64,000 nucleotides of DNA from Streptomyces abikoensis (GTDB taxonomy: Bacteria > Actinomycetota > Actinomycetes > Streptomycetales > Streptomycetaceae), in NCBI RefSeq assembly GCF_014648775.1, contig NZ_BMRT01000009.1, positions 62,001 to 126,000 on the forward strand, written 5' to 3'. A model generated the notes under the pieces. That model searched no databases, had not been told where the DNA came from, and saw only the letters and a list, made by a program, of their open reading frames with translations. Positions 1 to 7,952 of the stretch are shown one piece after another. A program made the position numbers and the translations under genes. How positions within the stretch are numbered: the first letter of the stretch is position 1; the number at the start of each line of letters is the position of its first letter.

Positions 1-540
1 GATCATCGGCTCGATCTCCGGGTGGTTCACGTTCGCCGGGAGGACGGCCCGGCCGGCCGCGATCTCCTCGCGGACCGTCTCGGGGGAGACGTTCTCGCGG
101 AGGGCGACGTACTCCATCTCGGAGGTGATCTCGCCCCGGCGCGCGTAGGCCAGCTGGGTCACCGCCGCGCCGCCGCGGCCTCGGCGCGGCTGGCGGGGGC
201 GGCCGGGGAAGACCGCGTCGAGGTTCTTCAGGCCTCCTCGGGGGGACGTGTGCTTGATGCCGTCGTCCTCCGGGCGCATGGGGCGCCCCGCGTACTCCTC
301 GGTGTCGCCGCGGGCGATGATCCAGTTCTCCCGCAGCGGGAGGAGACCGCGCCGGACGTCCGTCTCGACGGCCGGGTCGGTGTACGGGCCGGACGTGTCG
401 TACAGCCGCACGTCCTGCCCGTTGGTGAGGTGAACCCGCCGCACCGGAACCCTGAGGTCCGGCCGCGAGCCGGTCACGTAGTCCTTGTGCCAGCCGATCT
501 CCCGGCCGGTCGCGGACGTGCGTGCATCCTGCGTGGTCAT
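1..540 (-). CDS. thiC: Phosphomethylpyrimidine synthase ThiC (N-terminal part, cut by window edge)
   Basis: This is the first 180 codons of ThiC, running off the left edge. ThiC is a radical-SAM iron-sulfur enzyme that converts aminoimidazole ribotide to hydroxymethylpyrimidine phosphate in thiamine synthesis. The N-terminus has the family segments GWHKDYVTGSRPDLRVP, VRLYDTSGPYTDP, GDTEEYAGRPMRPEDDG and PANVNHPE. The [4Fe-4S] cysteines lie in the missing C-terminal part. The ATG at 538-540 follows the Shine-Dalgarno-like GGGAG, which is itself the 3' edge of a TPP riboswitch, so translation is probably shut off by thiamine pyrophosphate. It is divergent from the YibE/F gene. Identification is from recognised family sequence and is supported by the riboswitch. 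Confidence 0.95.
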   Translation of the reverse strand, partial: MTTQDARTSATGREIGWHKDYVTGSRPDLRVPVRRVHLTNGQDVRLYDTSGPYTDPAVETDVRRGLLPLRENWIIARGDTEEYAGRPMRPEDDGIKHTSPRGGLKNLDAVFPGRPRQPRRGRGGAAVTQLAYARRGEITSEMEYVALRENVSPETVREEIAAGRAVLPANVNHPEIEPMI

Positions 541-551
541 ATGACCGTAAC

Positions 552-662
552 TCCCTACGCCGGCATTACCCGGTAACAGGTTCGGCGGTCGACGCAGCGG
601 CTTCCGTACGTGCTCCCGTACGAAGGTCAGCGCCCTCTCAGCCCGGTGCTCCGAGCTCCCGC
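552..662 (-). promoter_or_regulatory. TPP riboswitch (THI element) upstream of thiC
   Basis: Read on the - strand, the leader has the hallmarks of the thi box: CTGAGAGGG near 635, then CCTG at about 585, then a CCGGGTAATGCCGG hairpin and GTAGGGA at 552-558. The terminal AGGGA/GGGAG doubles as the thiC ribosome-binding site, 10-15 bases before the ATG. Ligand binding would therefore hide the RBS, as is usual for actinobacterial TPP switches. The variable arm between the two conserved halves contains an inverted GTACGG/CCGTAC stem. Confidence 0.93.
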
Positions 663-733
663 GATTGCAAAGGTGGCACCACGCTAGCGCCTCCGTCGAC
701 CGGAGGGCCAGTGGGGCTTGCGATGATGCGGCG

Positions 734-2092
734 GTGACCCCCACCGAGCCCACACCCCACGCCCCCCACTCGCATGCGCAGGCCCAACCGCACGGACATT
801 CCCACGGGCACTCCCCTGGACATTCCCATGGGCACTCCCACAGCCACGGGCCCGCGACGCCCGTTTCGGCACACCTCCGCAAGGTGATCGCGGCGGTACT
901 CGTCCCCTTCACGGTGGCGGTGCTGGCCGGGCTGATAGTCCTCTGGCCGGGCGGCGCGCCGCCGCATCAGCACACCGGTGTCGGCCTCGACCAGCAGTTG
1001 CGGTCGGGGCAGGTGACGAAGATCGAGAAATTCGACTGCCCGAAGGGCGGCGGGCTGCCGGGCGCGCCGCAGCAGGGACCCTCGCCCGCCCCGGCGCCCG
1101 CGCAGGGCACCTGCGAGAAGGCCACCATCGAGGTGACCGAGGGCCCGGACAAGGGCAGGACCTTCACCGAGATCGTCCAGCCGAGCGCGTCGCGCCGCTA
1201 CGACGTGGGCCAGAAGGTGGTTCTCGCCTACGCGCCGAAGGCGCCGGAGAACCTGCGCTATTCGGTCACGGACGTGGACCGCGACTTCCCGATGGCCCTG
1301 CTCGCGGGGGTGTTCGCGCTCGCGGTCGTGGTCGTGGGCCGGTTGCGCGGCGTCTTCGCGCTGGTGGCCCTGGTGATCAGTTTCGGGGTCCTGACAATGT
1401 TCATCCTCCCGGCGATCCTCCAGGGCTCGAATCCCCTGCTGGTCGCCGTGATCGGCGGCAGCGCGATCATGCTGATCGCGCTCTACATGTGCCACGGGCT
1501 CAACGCGCGCACCTCCGTGGCGGTGCTGGGCACGCTGACCTCCCTGCTGGTCATCGGGCTGCTCGGATCGGTGTTCATCGACTGGGCCCATCTGACGGGC
1601 AACACCGACGACCAGACGGGACTGGTGCACGGCCTCTACCCGCAGATCGAGATCCGGGGCCTGCTGCTCGCCGGCATCATCATCGGCTCGCTGGGTGTGC
1701 TCGACGACGTCACGGTCACCCAGACCTCGGCGGTATGGGAGCTGAAGGAAGCCAACCCGTCGGCCAATTGGCGGAAACTCTACGGTTCCGCGATGCGCAT
1801 CGGGCGGGACCACATCGCCTCGGTCGTGAACACGCTGGTCATGGCGTACGCGGGCGCGTCCCTGCCGCTGCTGCTGCTGTTCTCGATCGCGGACAGCGGC
1901 GTGGGCACGGTGGCCACCAGCGAGATCGTCGCGGAGGAGATCGTCCGGACGCTGGTGGGCAGCATCGGCCTGGTGGCCTCGGTGCCGGTGACGACCCTCC
2001 TCGCCGCGCTCGTTGTCAGTGCCGACCGGCATGATGGAGGAGGCAAGGGGCGGGCCAGGGCCCGGGGCGGCAGGCGCCGCCGCGCGAAGTAA
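734..2092 (+). CDS. YibE/F family multi-pass membrane protein with His-rich N-terminus
   Basis: The 452-residue protein belongs to the YibE/F family (PF07907), predicted transporters of unknown substrate. The N-terminal ~40 residues are extraordinarily rich in His, Gly and Ser (repeats of HGHSHGHS type). A membrane segment near residues 50-70 follows, then an extracytoplasmic domain of about 120 residues, then a C-terminal block of six or seven hydrophobic helices with the conserved stretch GVLDDVTVTQT. I chose the GTG at 734 because the preceding 23 codons back to an ATG at 665 run into the thiC promoter area. No strong RBS precedes the GTG, so translation may be leaderless. The His-rich tail suggests metal binding, but that is inference. 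Confidence 0.8.
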   Translation: MTPTEPTPHAPHSHAQAQPHGHSHGHSPGHSHGHSHSHGPATPVSAHLRKVIAAVLVPFTVAVLAGLIVLWPGGAPPHQHTGVGLDQQLRSGQVTKIEKFDCPKGGGLPGAPQQGPSPAPAPAQGTCEKATIEVTEGPDKGRTFTEIVQPSASRRYDVGQKVVLAYAPKAPENLRYSVTDVDRDFPMALLAGVFALAVVVVGRLRGVFALVALVISFGVLTMFILPAILQGSNPLLVAVIGGSAIMLIALYMCHGLNARTSVAVLGTLTSLLVIGLLGSVFIDWAHLTGNTDDQTGLVHGLYPQIEIRGLLLAGIIIGSLGVLDDVTVTQTSAVWELKEANPSANWRKLYGSAMRIGRDHIASVVNTLVMAYAGASLPLLLLFSIADSGVGTVATSEIVAEEIVRTLVGSIGLVASVPVTTLLAALVVSADRHDGGGKGRARARGGRRRRAK

Positions 2093-2114
2093 CGGGAAGG
2101 CGGGGGGGCTTCCA

Positions 2115-2315
2115 GTGGTCGGTGAGCTGGGCAGAGTGACGGGGACGGTCGGCCCCGGGCTGGTCGGCGAGGTGATCGTGCGGGTCCGGGGCGGCGCCGA
2201 GGCCTTCCTGGCCTACGCCGCCGAGCCGGGCGAGCGCATCGAGCGGGGGACGGTCGTGATGGTCACGGAATATCAACCGCCGCGCACCGTCTATGTGACG
2301 TCCGTCTACACCTGA
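2115..2315 (+). CDS. Small NfeD-like protein (soluble OB-fold domain only)
   Basis: A 66-residue protein starts at GTG 2115 behind a GGCGGGGGGG tract. Its pattern GRVTGTVGPGLVGEV...RGGAEAF...VVMVTEYQPPRTVYVT resembles the C-terminal OB-fold domain of NfeD proteins, without the membrane segments. NfeD proteins typically sit next to flotillin/SPFH genes and help organise membrane microdomains. The next gene, 103 bases downstream on the same strand, is an SPFH protein, which supports the call. A longer in-frame reading from ATG 2013 would overlap the preceding gene and is less likely. Confidence 0.75.
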   Translation: MVGELGRVTGTVGPGLVGEVIVRVRGGAEAFLAYAAEPGERIERGTVVMVTEYQPPRTVYVTSVYT

Positions 2316-2418
2316 TTTCGGAGTCGCGGGCGGGGTATCAGCGTCTTCACCCGGCTCTGCCGGGTCGCACACTTCGTGAACGTACGGCCCGCAGTGGGTC
2401 GTAAAGGGGGAGGGACGC

Positions 2419-4158
2419 ATGGTCGTTGGCGTCGTGGCGGGGGCTGTCCTCGTCGCGGTCATCATCCTGGTCGGGCTGTTCAAGCTCATGTGGCGGGTCG
2501 CGGAGCCCAATGAGGCCCTGATCATCTCCGGTTCCAGGCACCGCACGGAGGGCCTGGGGGACGGGCTGGGATTCCGGATAGTCACGGGGCGGGGGACGTT
2601 CGTGCTGCCGGGGGTGCAGGCGGTACGCAAGTTGTCCCTCGACCTCAACGAGGCGGATCTCAACGTGGATTGCGTCACCAAACAGGGCATTCCACTGAAG
2701 GTGCACGGCGTGGTGATCTTCAAGGTGGGCGATGACTTCGTCTCGATCGCCAACGCCGCCCGCCGCTTCCTCGACCAGCAGAAACACATGCCCGAGCGGG
2801 TGCACAACGTCTTCGCCGGCCATCTGCGCTCGATCGTCGGCGGGTTGACCGTGGAGGACATGATCCGCGACCGGGAACGGCTGACGGGTGAGACCCGGGC
2901 CGCCTCGGGCACGGAGATGGAGAAGCTGGGCCTGATCATCGACTCCCTCCAGATCCATGAGATCCAGGACCCCACGGGCTACATCCAGAACCTCTCGGCG
3001 CCGCACGCCGCCGCCGTGCGCCGGGACGCCCGGATCGCCCAGGCGGAGGCGGACCGGCTGGCCACCGAGGCCGAGCAGCAGGCCGCCGCACGGATGTCGG
3101 AGGCCCAGCGCGACAGCGAGATCCTCCAGGCCGGATATCAGGCCGAGCGGGACAGCGCTGCCGCGAAGGCGCGACAGGCGGGCCCGCTGGCGGAGGCCGC
3201 CGCGCGCCAGGAGGTCGTCGTCCAGGAGACGCGGGTCGCGGAGCTGGACGCCATGCGCCGGGAGCAGCAGCTCCAGGCCGATGTGCGCAAGCCCGCGGAC
3301 GCGGCGGCGTACGAGAAGCGGACGCTCGCGGAGGCCGAGCGCGACGCCCGGATCTCGGCGGCCGAGGCCCAGGCCAAGGAGACGGAGCTCGCCGCGGCGG
3401 CCGAGGCGACGCGCGTGAAGGCGGCGGCGGGGGCCGAGGCGGAGGCCACCAGGACGCGCGGTGACGCCGCCGCCGCGGCGACCCGTGCCACCGGTGAGGC
3501 CGAGGCCGCCGCCGCGCAGGCCAAGGGTCTGGCGGCGGCCGAGGCGGCCAGGGCCCAGGGGCTCGCCGACGCCGAGGCGCTCAAGGCCCGGGCGGCGGCC
3601 CTCGCGGAGAACCAGGACGCGGTGGTCGCGCAGCAACTCGCCGAGAAGTGGCCCGAGATCGTCCAGGCGGGCGCTCAGGCGTTCGGAAACGTGGACCACA
3701 TGGTGCTGCTGAACGGGGCGGACGGCATGTCCGACCTGTTCGCGAAGGCGCTGACGATGGGAGGTACGGGTCTGGGGCTCGCCCGGCAGCTGCTCGCGGC
3801 CATGGGCACGAACGACGGAGCCGGCTCGGGCACGAGCGCGGGCACCGGCACGGGCATGGGCACGGTGGGGAACGGTGGCCTGGTCGGCGGCGCCGGAACG
3901 TCCGGTGGTGCGGGTGGCGCCGGTGGGGCTGTCGGTGGAGCTGTCGGGGTGACGGTCGCTGGTTCGGACGCGCACGGCGGTACGGCCGGCGTGACCGCGG
4001 ACGCGGCGGCGGACGGCGGCACGGGGCCGCGGGCGCGGGTCCCGGCGTTCGCCCCGCAGGGTCGGGGGGCGGCACCGCGCGCCGAGCGGGTACCGATCGA
4101 GGAGGACGGCGGTACGCCCGGGACGGGCGGCGGCGCACCGGCTCCCGAGGCCGGCTAA
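2419..4158 (+). CDS. Flotillin-like SPFH/band-7 protein
   Basis: The 579-residue protein has one N-terminal transmembrane helix (residues ~3-22), then an SPFH domain to about residue 200 (GRGTFVLPGVQAV, VDCVTKQGIPLKV). A long Ala/Glu/Arg-rich coiled coil typical of flotillins follows (about 200-400), then a conserved LAEKWPEIV...VDHMVLLNG segment, and a low-complexity Gly/Ala/Thr tail of about 120 residues. Flotillins scaffold membrane microdomains. The RBS GGGGGAGGGA lies just before the ATG. With the NfeD-like gene upstream it forms the usual NfeD-flotillin pair. Its stop codon (4156-4158) overlaps the opposite-strand stop of ssgA (4155-4157). Confidence 0.9.
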   Translation: MVVGVVAGAVLVAVIILVGLFKLMWRVAEPNEALIISGSRHRTEGLGDGLGFRIVTGRGTFVLPGVQAVRKLSLDLNEADLNVDCVTKQGIPLKVHGVVIFKVGDDFVSIANAARRFLDQQKHMPERVHNVFAGHLRSIVGGLTVEDMIRDRERLTGETRAASGTEMEKLGLIIDSLQIHEIQDPTGYIQNLSAPHAAAVRRDARIAQAEADRLATEAEQQAAARMSEAQRDSEILQAGYQAERDSAAAKARQAGPLAEAAARQEVVVQETRVAELDAMRREQQLQADVRKPADAAAYEKRTLAEAERDARISAAEAQAKETELAAAAEATRVKAAAGAEAEATRTRGDAAAAATRATGEAEAAAAQAKGLAAAEAARAQGLADAEALKARAAALAENQDAVVAQQLAEKWPEIVQAGAQAFGNVDHMVLLNGADGMSDLFAKALTMGGTGLGLARQLLAAMGTNDGAGSGTSAGTGTGMGTVGNGGLVGGAGTSGGAGGAGGAVGGAVGVTVAGSDAHGGTAGVTADAAADGGTGPRARVPAFAPQGRGAAPRAERVPIEEDGGTPGTGGGAPAPEAG

Positions 4159-4601
4159 CCCGCGTTCTGCCCCTCGGGGTTGCCGGCGAGGATGCTGTCG
4201 AGCGCCGCGGCGAGTTCGTAGTCGAAGTCGGCGACCGTGTGCTCCTCGCCGAGCGGGGCGACGCGGTCGGTGCGGTCGAGGAAGGCCACCAGCGGCGCCG
4301 CCCCGGCCCGGAACAGGGCTCCTTCGCCGCCCACTTGCAGCCGGATGAACACGTCCGACAGGTGCTGGGAGGAGGCGGGGGCGATGTGCACATCGCCCTC
4401 GCCGGAGGGCTGGCTCAGCCCGTCGAGGAGCAGCTCCCTGGCGAAGGCCCATGTCACGGGCGCGTCGCCGGGGAGGTGGAAGGTGAACTTCACCGCGTAC
4501 GGGTCGCTGCTGTCGTAGCCCAGCTCCACCGGGATCCGGAAGGACAGCTCCTCGGAGACGAGGAAGGTCATGACCACTTCTGCCTGAACTGTGTCGCGCA
4601 T
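4155..4601 (-). CDS. ssgA: SsgA-like sporulation and cell-division activator
   Basis: The 148-residue protein closely resembles Streptomyces SsgA as I remember it: FLVSEELSFRIPVEL, SDPYAVKFTFHLPGDAPVTW, APLVAFLDRTD and a C-terminal EGQNAG (EEQNAG/EEQSAG in known SsgA). SsgA-like proteins occur only in sporulating actinomycetes. SsgA activates septation by helping SsgB place FtsZ. The start at 4601 gives the MRDTVQAEVV leader; an internal ATG at 4571 would give 138 residues, and neither has a strong RBS. In S. coelicolor the activator gene ssgR lies directly upstream, but here 427 bases without a gene and then a small membrane protein gene occupy that place. Confidence 0.92.
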   Translation of the reverse strand: MRDTVQAEVVMTFLVSEELSFRIPVELGYDSSDPYAVKFTFHLPGDAPVTWAFARELLLDGLSQPSGEGDVHIAPASSQHLSDVFIRLQVGGEGALFRAGAAPLVAFLDRTDRVAPLGEEHTVADFDYELAAALDSILAGNPEGQNAG

Positions 4602-5028
4602 CGCCCAATGCCCCGTCTTCGTCGGTTTGGCAGGGATTGAAGCCTGATGGCCCCAATGACGCCATAGTCTGACAAGAACGCCCGGTGGATCACAAGGAGT
4701 GATTTTCCAGTTACTCATGGAGACCGAGGGTGAGCATACGAGCTCTCCGACTCTGGAGCGTAGCGACTCGACTACGGGGTGGAGTCGTAACAGGGGATTT
4801 GCCACCACGGACCGGCCGAGAACTGGCCAAAGTGGCCCGAGGGCGCACGGATTACCGTAGGGGCGGTGCCCCCGGCGTTCACGTTGACGGAGGAATGTTG
4901 ACGGGAGAGATAACTCCTCGCCTTCCGCTTCGTTGAGTTGACCAGCGGGCACCGGACGGTGGCGTGGGCGACGTCGCCTGCCCGGTGGGCGCTGCCCGGG
5001 CGTCCCCCTCGCCCGGGACGGCCGACTC
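4602..5028. other. Intergenic region upstream of ssgA, no gene seen
   Basis: About 430 bases between the ssgA start and the end of the next - strand gene. No open frame here has sensible composition or resembles a known protein; in particular no IclR-type regulator remnant (SsgR) is visible. It is less GC-rich than its surroundings and presumably carries the ssgA promoter. I could not assign a promoter box with confidence. Confidence 0.6.
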
Positions 5029-5247
5029 CTACCAGTCGCCCTTCGACGAGGAGGACGACGTGAACTTCTTGACGACGAAGATCAGGCCGGCGACCAGCGC
5101 GACCAGCAGCAGGGCCTTGAAGAGCAGGCTGATGACAAAGCCGAGCAGGCTCATGATCAGGCTGCCGAACACCACCAGCACGAGAACCGGCACCGCGACC
5201 CAGGTCACCCACCAGGGCAGTCCCGCGAATATCCCCTTCTCAGCCAT
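5029..5247 (-). CDS. Small two-helix membrane protein (DUF5326-like)
   Basis: A 72-residue protein of unknown function. It begins MAEKGIFAGLPWWVTWVAVP and contains two hydrophobic helices (about residues 10-30 and 33-58), ending in a charged Lys-Lys/Ser-rich tail. The ATG at 5247 has a clear AGGAG six bases upstream. A small membrane protein of this type lies near ssgA in S. coelicolor too (from memory). No function can be deduced. Confidence 0.75.
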   Translation of the reverse strand: MAEKGIFAGLPWWVTWVAVPVLVLVVFGSLIMSLLGFVISLLFKALLLVALVAGLIFVVKKFTSSSSSKGDW

Positions 5248-5465
5248 CTCGACTCCTGATCTCCGCATCACGCGTGGATTCACACGCTCTTGTCACGTCA
5301 TGGCCGCCGCGCGGACGGGAATGAATGCCCCGCCGTGATTCACCGGCCGTCCGGAGCGGAATACCCCGGCCTGTTCTCGATGCTAGGCCCGGGGAGCGGC
5401 CCGACAGGGGCCCGACAGCCCCCGTAGACCCCTGAACGGCCCCCTACGGGATTCCGGGGCGGAGG

Positions 5466-5783
5466 TCAGCTCTCCGGTGGAGAGAAGACGACGAGGACCC
5501 GGAGATCCTCGCTGATGTGGTGGAACTTGTGGGGCGTCCCGGCCGGTACGTACACCACGCTCCCGCGCCCGACGGTGGTGGTCTCCGTGCCCACCGTGAC
5601 CGCCGCCCGGCCGCTCACCACCACATAGACCTCGTCCTGGGCGTGCGGTCCTTGGGGGTCGGAGGCGCCGGCGTCCAGCGCGTACAGCCCCACGGACATG
5701 TTCCGCTCCCGCAGGAACTGCAAATACGCGCCGTCGTTCGCGACGCGCTCCTGCTCCAGCTCGTCCAGCCGGAACGCTTTCAT
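5466..5783 (-). CDS. Small cupin-domain protein
   Basis: The 105-residue single-domain cupin has motif 1 GPHAQDEVYVVVSGRA and motif 2 YVPAGTPHKFHHI, giving the His/Glu metal-binding set of a beta-barrel cupin. The ATG at 5783 follows AGGAG. Such stand-alone cupins include mannose-6-phosphate-isomerase-like and unknown-substrate proteins, and no specific substrate can be assigned. It is divergent from the holin-family membrane gene, with about 90 bases between the two starts. Confidence 0.85.
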   Translation of the reverse strand: MKAFRLDELEQERVANDGAYLQFLRERNMSVGLYALDAGASDPQGPHAQDEVYVVVSGRAAVTVGTETTTVGRGSVVYVPAGTPHKFHHISEDLRVLVVFSPPES

Positions 5784-5876
5784 TCGCCGTCCACTCCTCG
5801 CCGCTCGGCCCGGCCGGGCCGGTCGTGGTCCTCGCGCGCATCCCCGTCGGCCGCGCCCGTCTGCAACGATCTCACC

Positions 5877-6257
5877 ATGAAGAATTTCGTAGTCAAGACG
5901 ATCGCCAACGCGGCGGCCCTGGCTGTGGCCATCTGGCTGCTCAAGGGCATCACGCTGTCCGGCGAGAACACCGCTCGCAAGGTGGTCACGCTCTTCCTCG
6001 TCGCGCTCGTCTTCGGCGCGGTCAACTTCATCGTCAAGCCGGTCGTGAAGCTGCTGTCGTTCCCGCTCTTCATCCTGACCCTCGGCCTGATCACCCTGGT
6101 GATCAACGCCCTGATGCTGCTGCTGACCTCCTGGCTGGCGGACAGACTGGACCTGGCCTTCCACGTGGCCGGCTTCTGGTCCGCGCTGGTCGGCGGCGTG
6201 ATCATCTCGATCGTGGCCTGGGCGATGCACGTCATCCTGCCGGACGAGAACGACTGA
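5877..6257 (+). CDS. Phage-holin-4-type four-helix membrane protein
   Basis: The 126-residue protein has four hydrophobic helices separated by short loops (VIKPVVKLLSFPLFILTLG and related). It matches the widespread bacterial family annotated as phage holin 4 superfamily (PF04020). These are chromosomal genes in most actinomycetes and there is no phage context here, so a lytic role is not implied. Function is unknown. A strong hairpin follows 70 bases downstream. Confidence 0.85.
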   Translation: MKNFVVKTIANAAALAVAIWLLKGITLSGENTARKVVTLFLVALVFGAVNFIVKPVVKLLSFPLFILTLGLITLVINALMLLLTSWLADRLDLAFHVAGFWSALVGGVIISIVAWAMHVILPDEND

Positions 6258-6326
6258 ACCGCGGGATCCGACGGCGCCGGGCCCCGCGCCGGCGCCTCGG
6301 CCGACCCGTCGGGGCCACGACAGGAG

Positions 6327-6363
6327 GACGGCTCGAGCCTCCCCCCTCTTGGCTCGAGCCGTC
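6327..6363 (+). terminator. Hairpin terminator after holin-family gene
   Basis: A perfect 13-bp inverted repeat (GACGGCTCGAGCC / GGCTCGAGCCGTC) with an 11-base pyrimidine loop lies 70 bases after the membrane gene. It has no T-run, as is common for terminators in Streptomyces. Confidence 0.7.
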
Positions 6364-6510
6364 ACGGCTCCACGCTCGAAGAACCGCGCGAAGAACCGCG
6401 CGACCCAGGCTAGTTGACTCTGCGTCAGTGTCCAATCACCCTAGCGGCACAGCCCTATCGACTTATTTATAGTTCCTTCACGATCGGTGGCGGCATCACA
6501 GGGAGACGAC

Positions 6511-7407
6511 ATGGATCTGGCCCTTTTGCGCACATTCGTCACGGTGCACAGGGCCGGCTCCTTCACCCGGGCGGCAGCGCTCCTCGGCCTCTCCCAGCCG
6601 GCCGTCACCAGCCAGATCCGGACACTGGAACGCCAGCTGGGCCGACCGCTCTTCCTCCGCCAGGCGCGCGGGGTCCGCCCCACCACCATCGGCGACGAGC
6701 TCGCCCACAAGATCGCCCCGCATGTCGACGCGCTGCTGGAGATCGCCGAGGCCGACCTCGACGACCAGTGGGCCAGCCGCACCCTCCACCTGGCCGGCCC
6801 TCCCGAGTTCACCGCCCTGCGCGCCCTGCCCGCGCTCGTCCCCCTGATCGCCCGGGGCCTGGCCGTACGCGCCGCCCACGGCATGGCCGAGGAACTCTTC
6901 GAGGGCCTGTCCGACGGCCACCACGACCTCGTCATCGCCACCTCCCGGCCGCGCGGCCGACTGCTGGCCGCCACACCGCTCTGCGACGAGGAGCACGTGC
7001 TCGTCGCCGCCCCGCGCTGGGCGGCCCGCCTCGGCGGCCCGGCCGTCGTCCGCGACAAGGGCCTCGCGACCCTGGAACACCTGCCCGTGGTCGAGGTCCA
7101 CGAGAGCCTGCCCTTCGTCTCCCGCTACTGGTCGGCCGTCTTCGACTCCAAGCCCCTGGCCGCGGGCACCGTCATCGTCCCCGACCTGCGCGCGGTGCTC
7201 TCCTGCGTCGCCGCCGGAGCGGGCATCGGCGTGCTGCCGCGCTATCTGTGCGGAGAGGCCCTGGACGCAGGCGAGGTCGTGGCGCTCCTGGATCCGCCGG
7301 TACCACCGCTGCGCACCTATTTCCTGGTCGTCAGGGCCGGCACGCTGGCGCATCCCCACCTCGCGCGGGCGCACGAGTGGCTGCTGCGCGCTGCCGTTTC
7401 CTGGTGA
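6511..7407 (+). CDS. LysR-family transcriptional regulator
   Basis: The 298-residue regulator starts MDLALLRTFVTVHRAGSFTR with the classic LysR winged HTH (residues ~1-60: AALLGLSQPAVTSQIRTLE). A substrate-binding domain (90-298) follows. The ATG at 6511 is preceded by GGGAG. The NUDIX gene follows 41 bases downstream on the same strand and may be co-transcribed. The ligand and targets are unknown; no divergent partner gene lies immediately upstream, although LysR proteins often regulate one. About 100 AT-richer bases (6410-6490) before the start probably hold its promoter. Confidence 0.92.
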   Translation: MDLALLRTFVTVHRAGSFTRAAALLGLSQPAVTSQIRTLERQLGRPLFLRQARGVRPTTIGDELAHKIAPHVDALLEIAEADLDDQWASRTLHLAGPPEFTALRALPALVPLIARGLAVRAAHGMAEELFEGLSDGHHDLVIATSRPRGRLLAATPLCDEEHVLVAAPRWAARLGGPAVVRDKGLATLEHLPVVEVHESLPFVSRYWSAVFDSKPLAAGTVIVPDLRAVLSCVAAGAGIGVLPRYLCGEALDAGEVVALLDPPVPPLRTYFLVVRAGTLAHPHLARAHEWLLRAAVSW

Positions 7408-7448
7408 GAAGGGGTTTCACCCCGGGGCGTGCGCGGCAGATGTCCCCT

Positions 7449-7946
7449 ATGACCGAACGGCCCGTGGTCAAACGCACCGCCCGCGCCATCCTGCTCGACG
7501 GCGAACCCGGCTCCGAGACGCTCCGGCTCGTCCTGATCAAACGCACCAAGCCCGGCGAGGCGCCCTACTGGATCACCCCCGGCGGCGGGGTCGAGCCCGA
7601 GGACAGCACCGTCGTCGCCGCCCTCCACCGCGAGGTGGACGAGGAGCTCGGCGCGAAGGTCGTCGATGTGGTCCCCGCCTTCGTCGACACCGTCTCCCAC
7701 TCCCTCCACCACGCCGCCCACGGCGTGAAGGTGCAGCACTTCTTCGTCTGCCGACTGGCCTCGATGGACCTCTCGCGGCGGCACGGCCCCGAGATCGACG
7801 AGCCGTGCGGGACGTACGAGGTGGTGCGCGTGCCCTTCACCCGGGCGGGCATCGACTCCGTGGAGATCGTGCCGCCGTCCCTCCGGGTCTTCCTGCGCGC
7901 GAACATCGAGGGGGTACGGGCCCTCCTCGCGCCGGACCTGGCCTGA
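7449..7946 (+). CDS. NUDIX hydrolase
   Basis: The 165-residue protein has the NUDIX fold. The box region is ITPGGGVEPEDSTVVAALHREVDEELGAK: the catalytic REVDEELG half is intact, while the first Glu of the consensus box is a Ser, which I believe is usual for this Streptomyces subfamily. NUDIX enzymes hydrolyse nucleoside diphosphates linked to other moieties; the substrate here is unknown. An ATG at 7440 (three codons upstream) is an alternative start, and neither has a strong RBS. The gene converges on the flavohaemoprotein gene, with only six bases between the stop codons. Confidence 0.9.
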   Translation: MTERPVVKRTARAILLDGEPGSETLRLVLIKRTKPGEAPYWITPGGGVEPEDSTVVAALHREVDEELGAKVVDVVPAFVDTVSHSLHHAAHGVKVQHFFVCRLASMDLSRRHGPEIDEPCGTYEVVRVPFTRAGIDSVEIVPPSLRVFLRANIEGVRALLAPDLA

Positions 7947-7952
7947 CGCTCC

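Noticed and set aside
5877..6257. Prophage signal from a phage-holin-family gene
   Set aside because: The family is chromosomal in most bacteria and no other phage gene is nearby.
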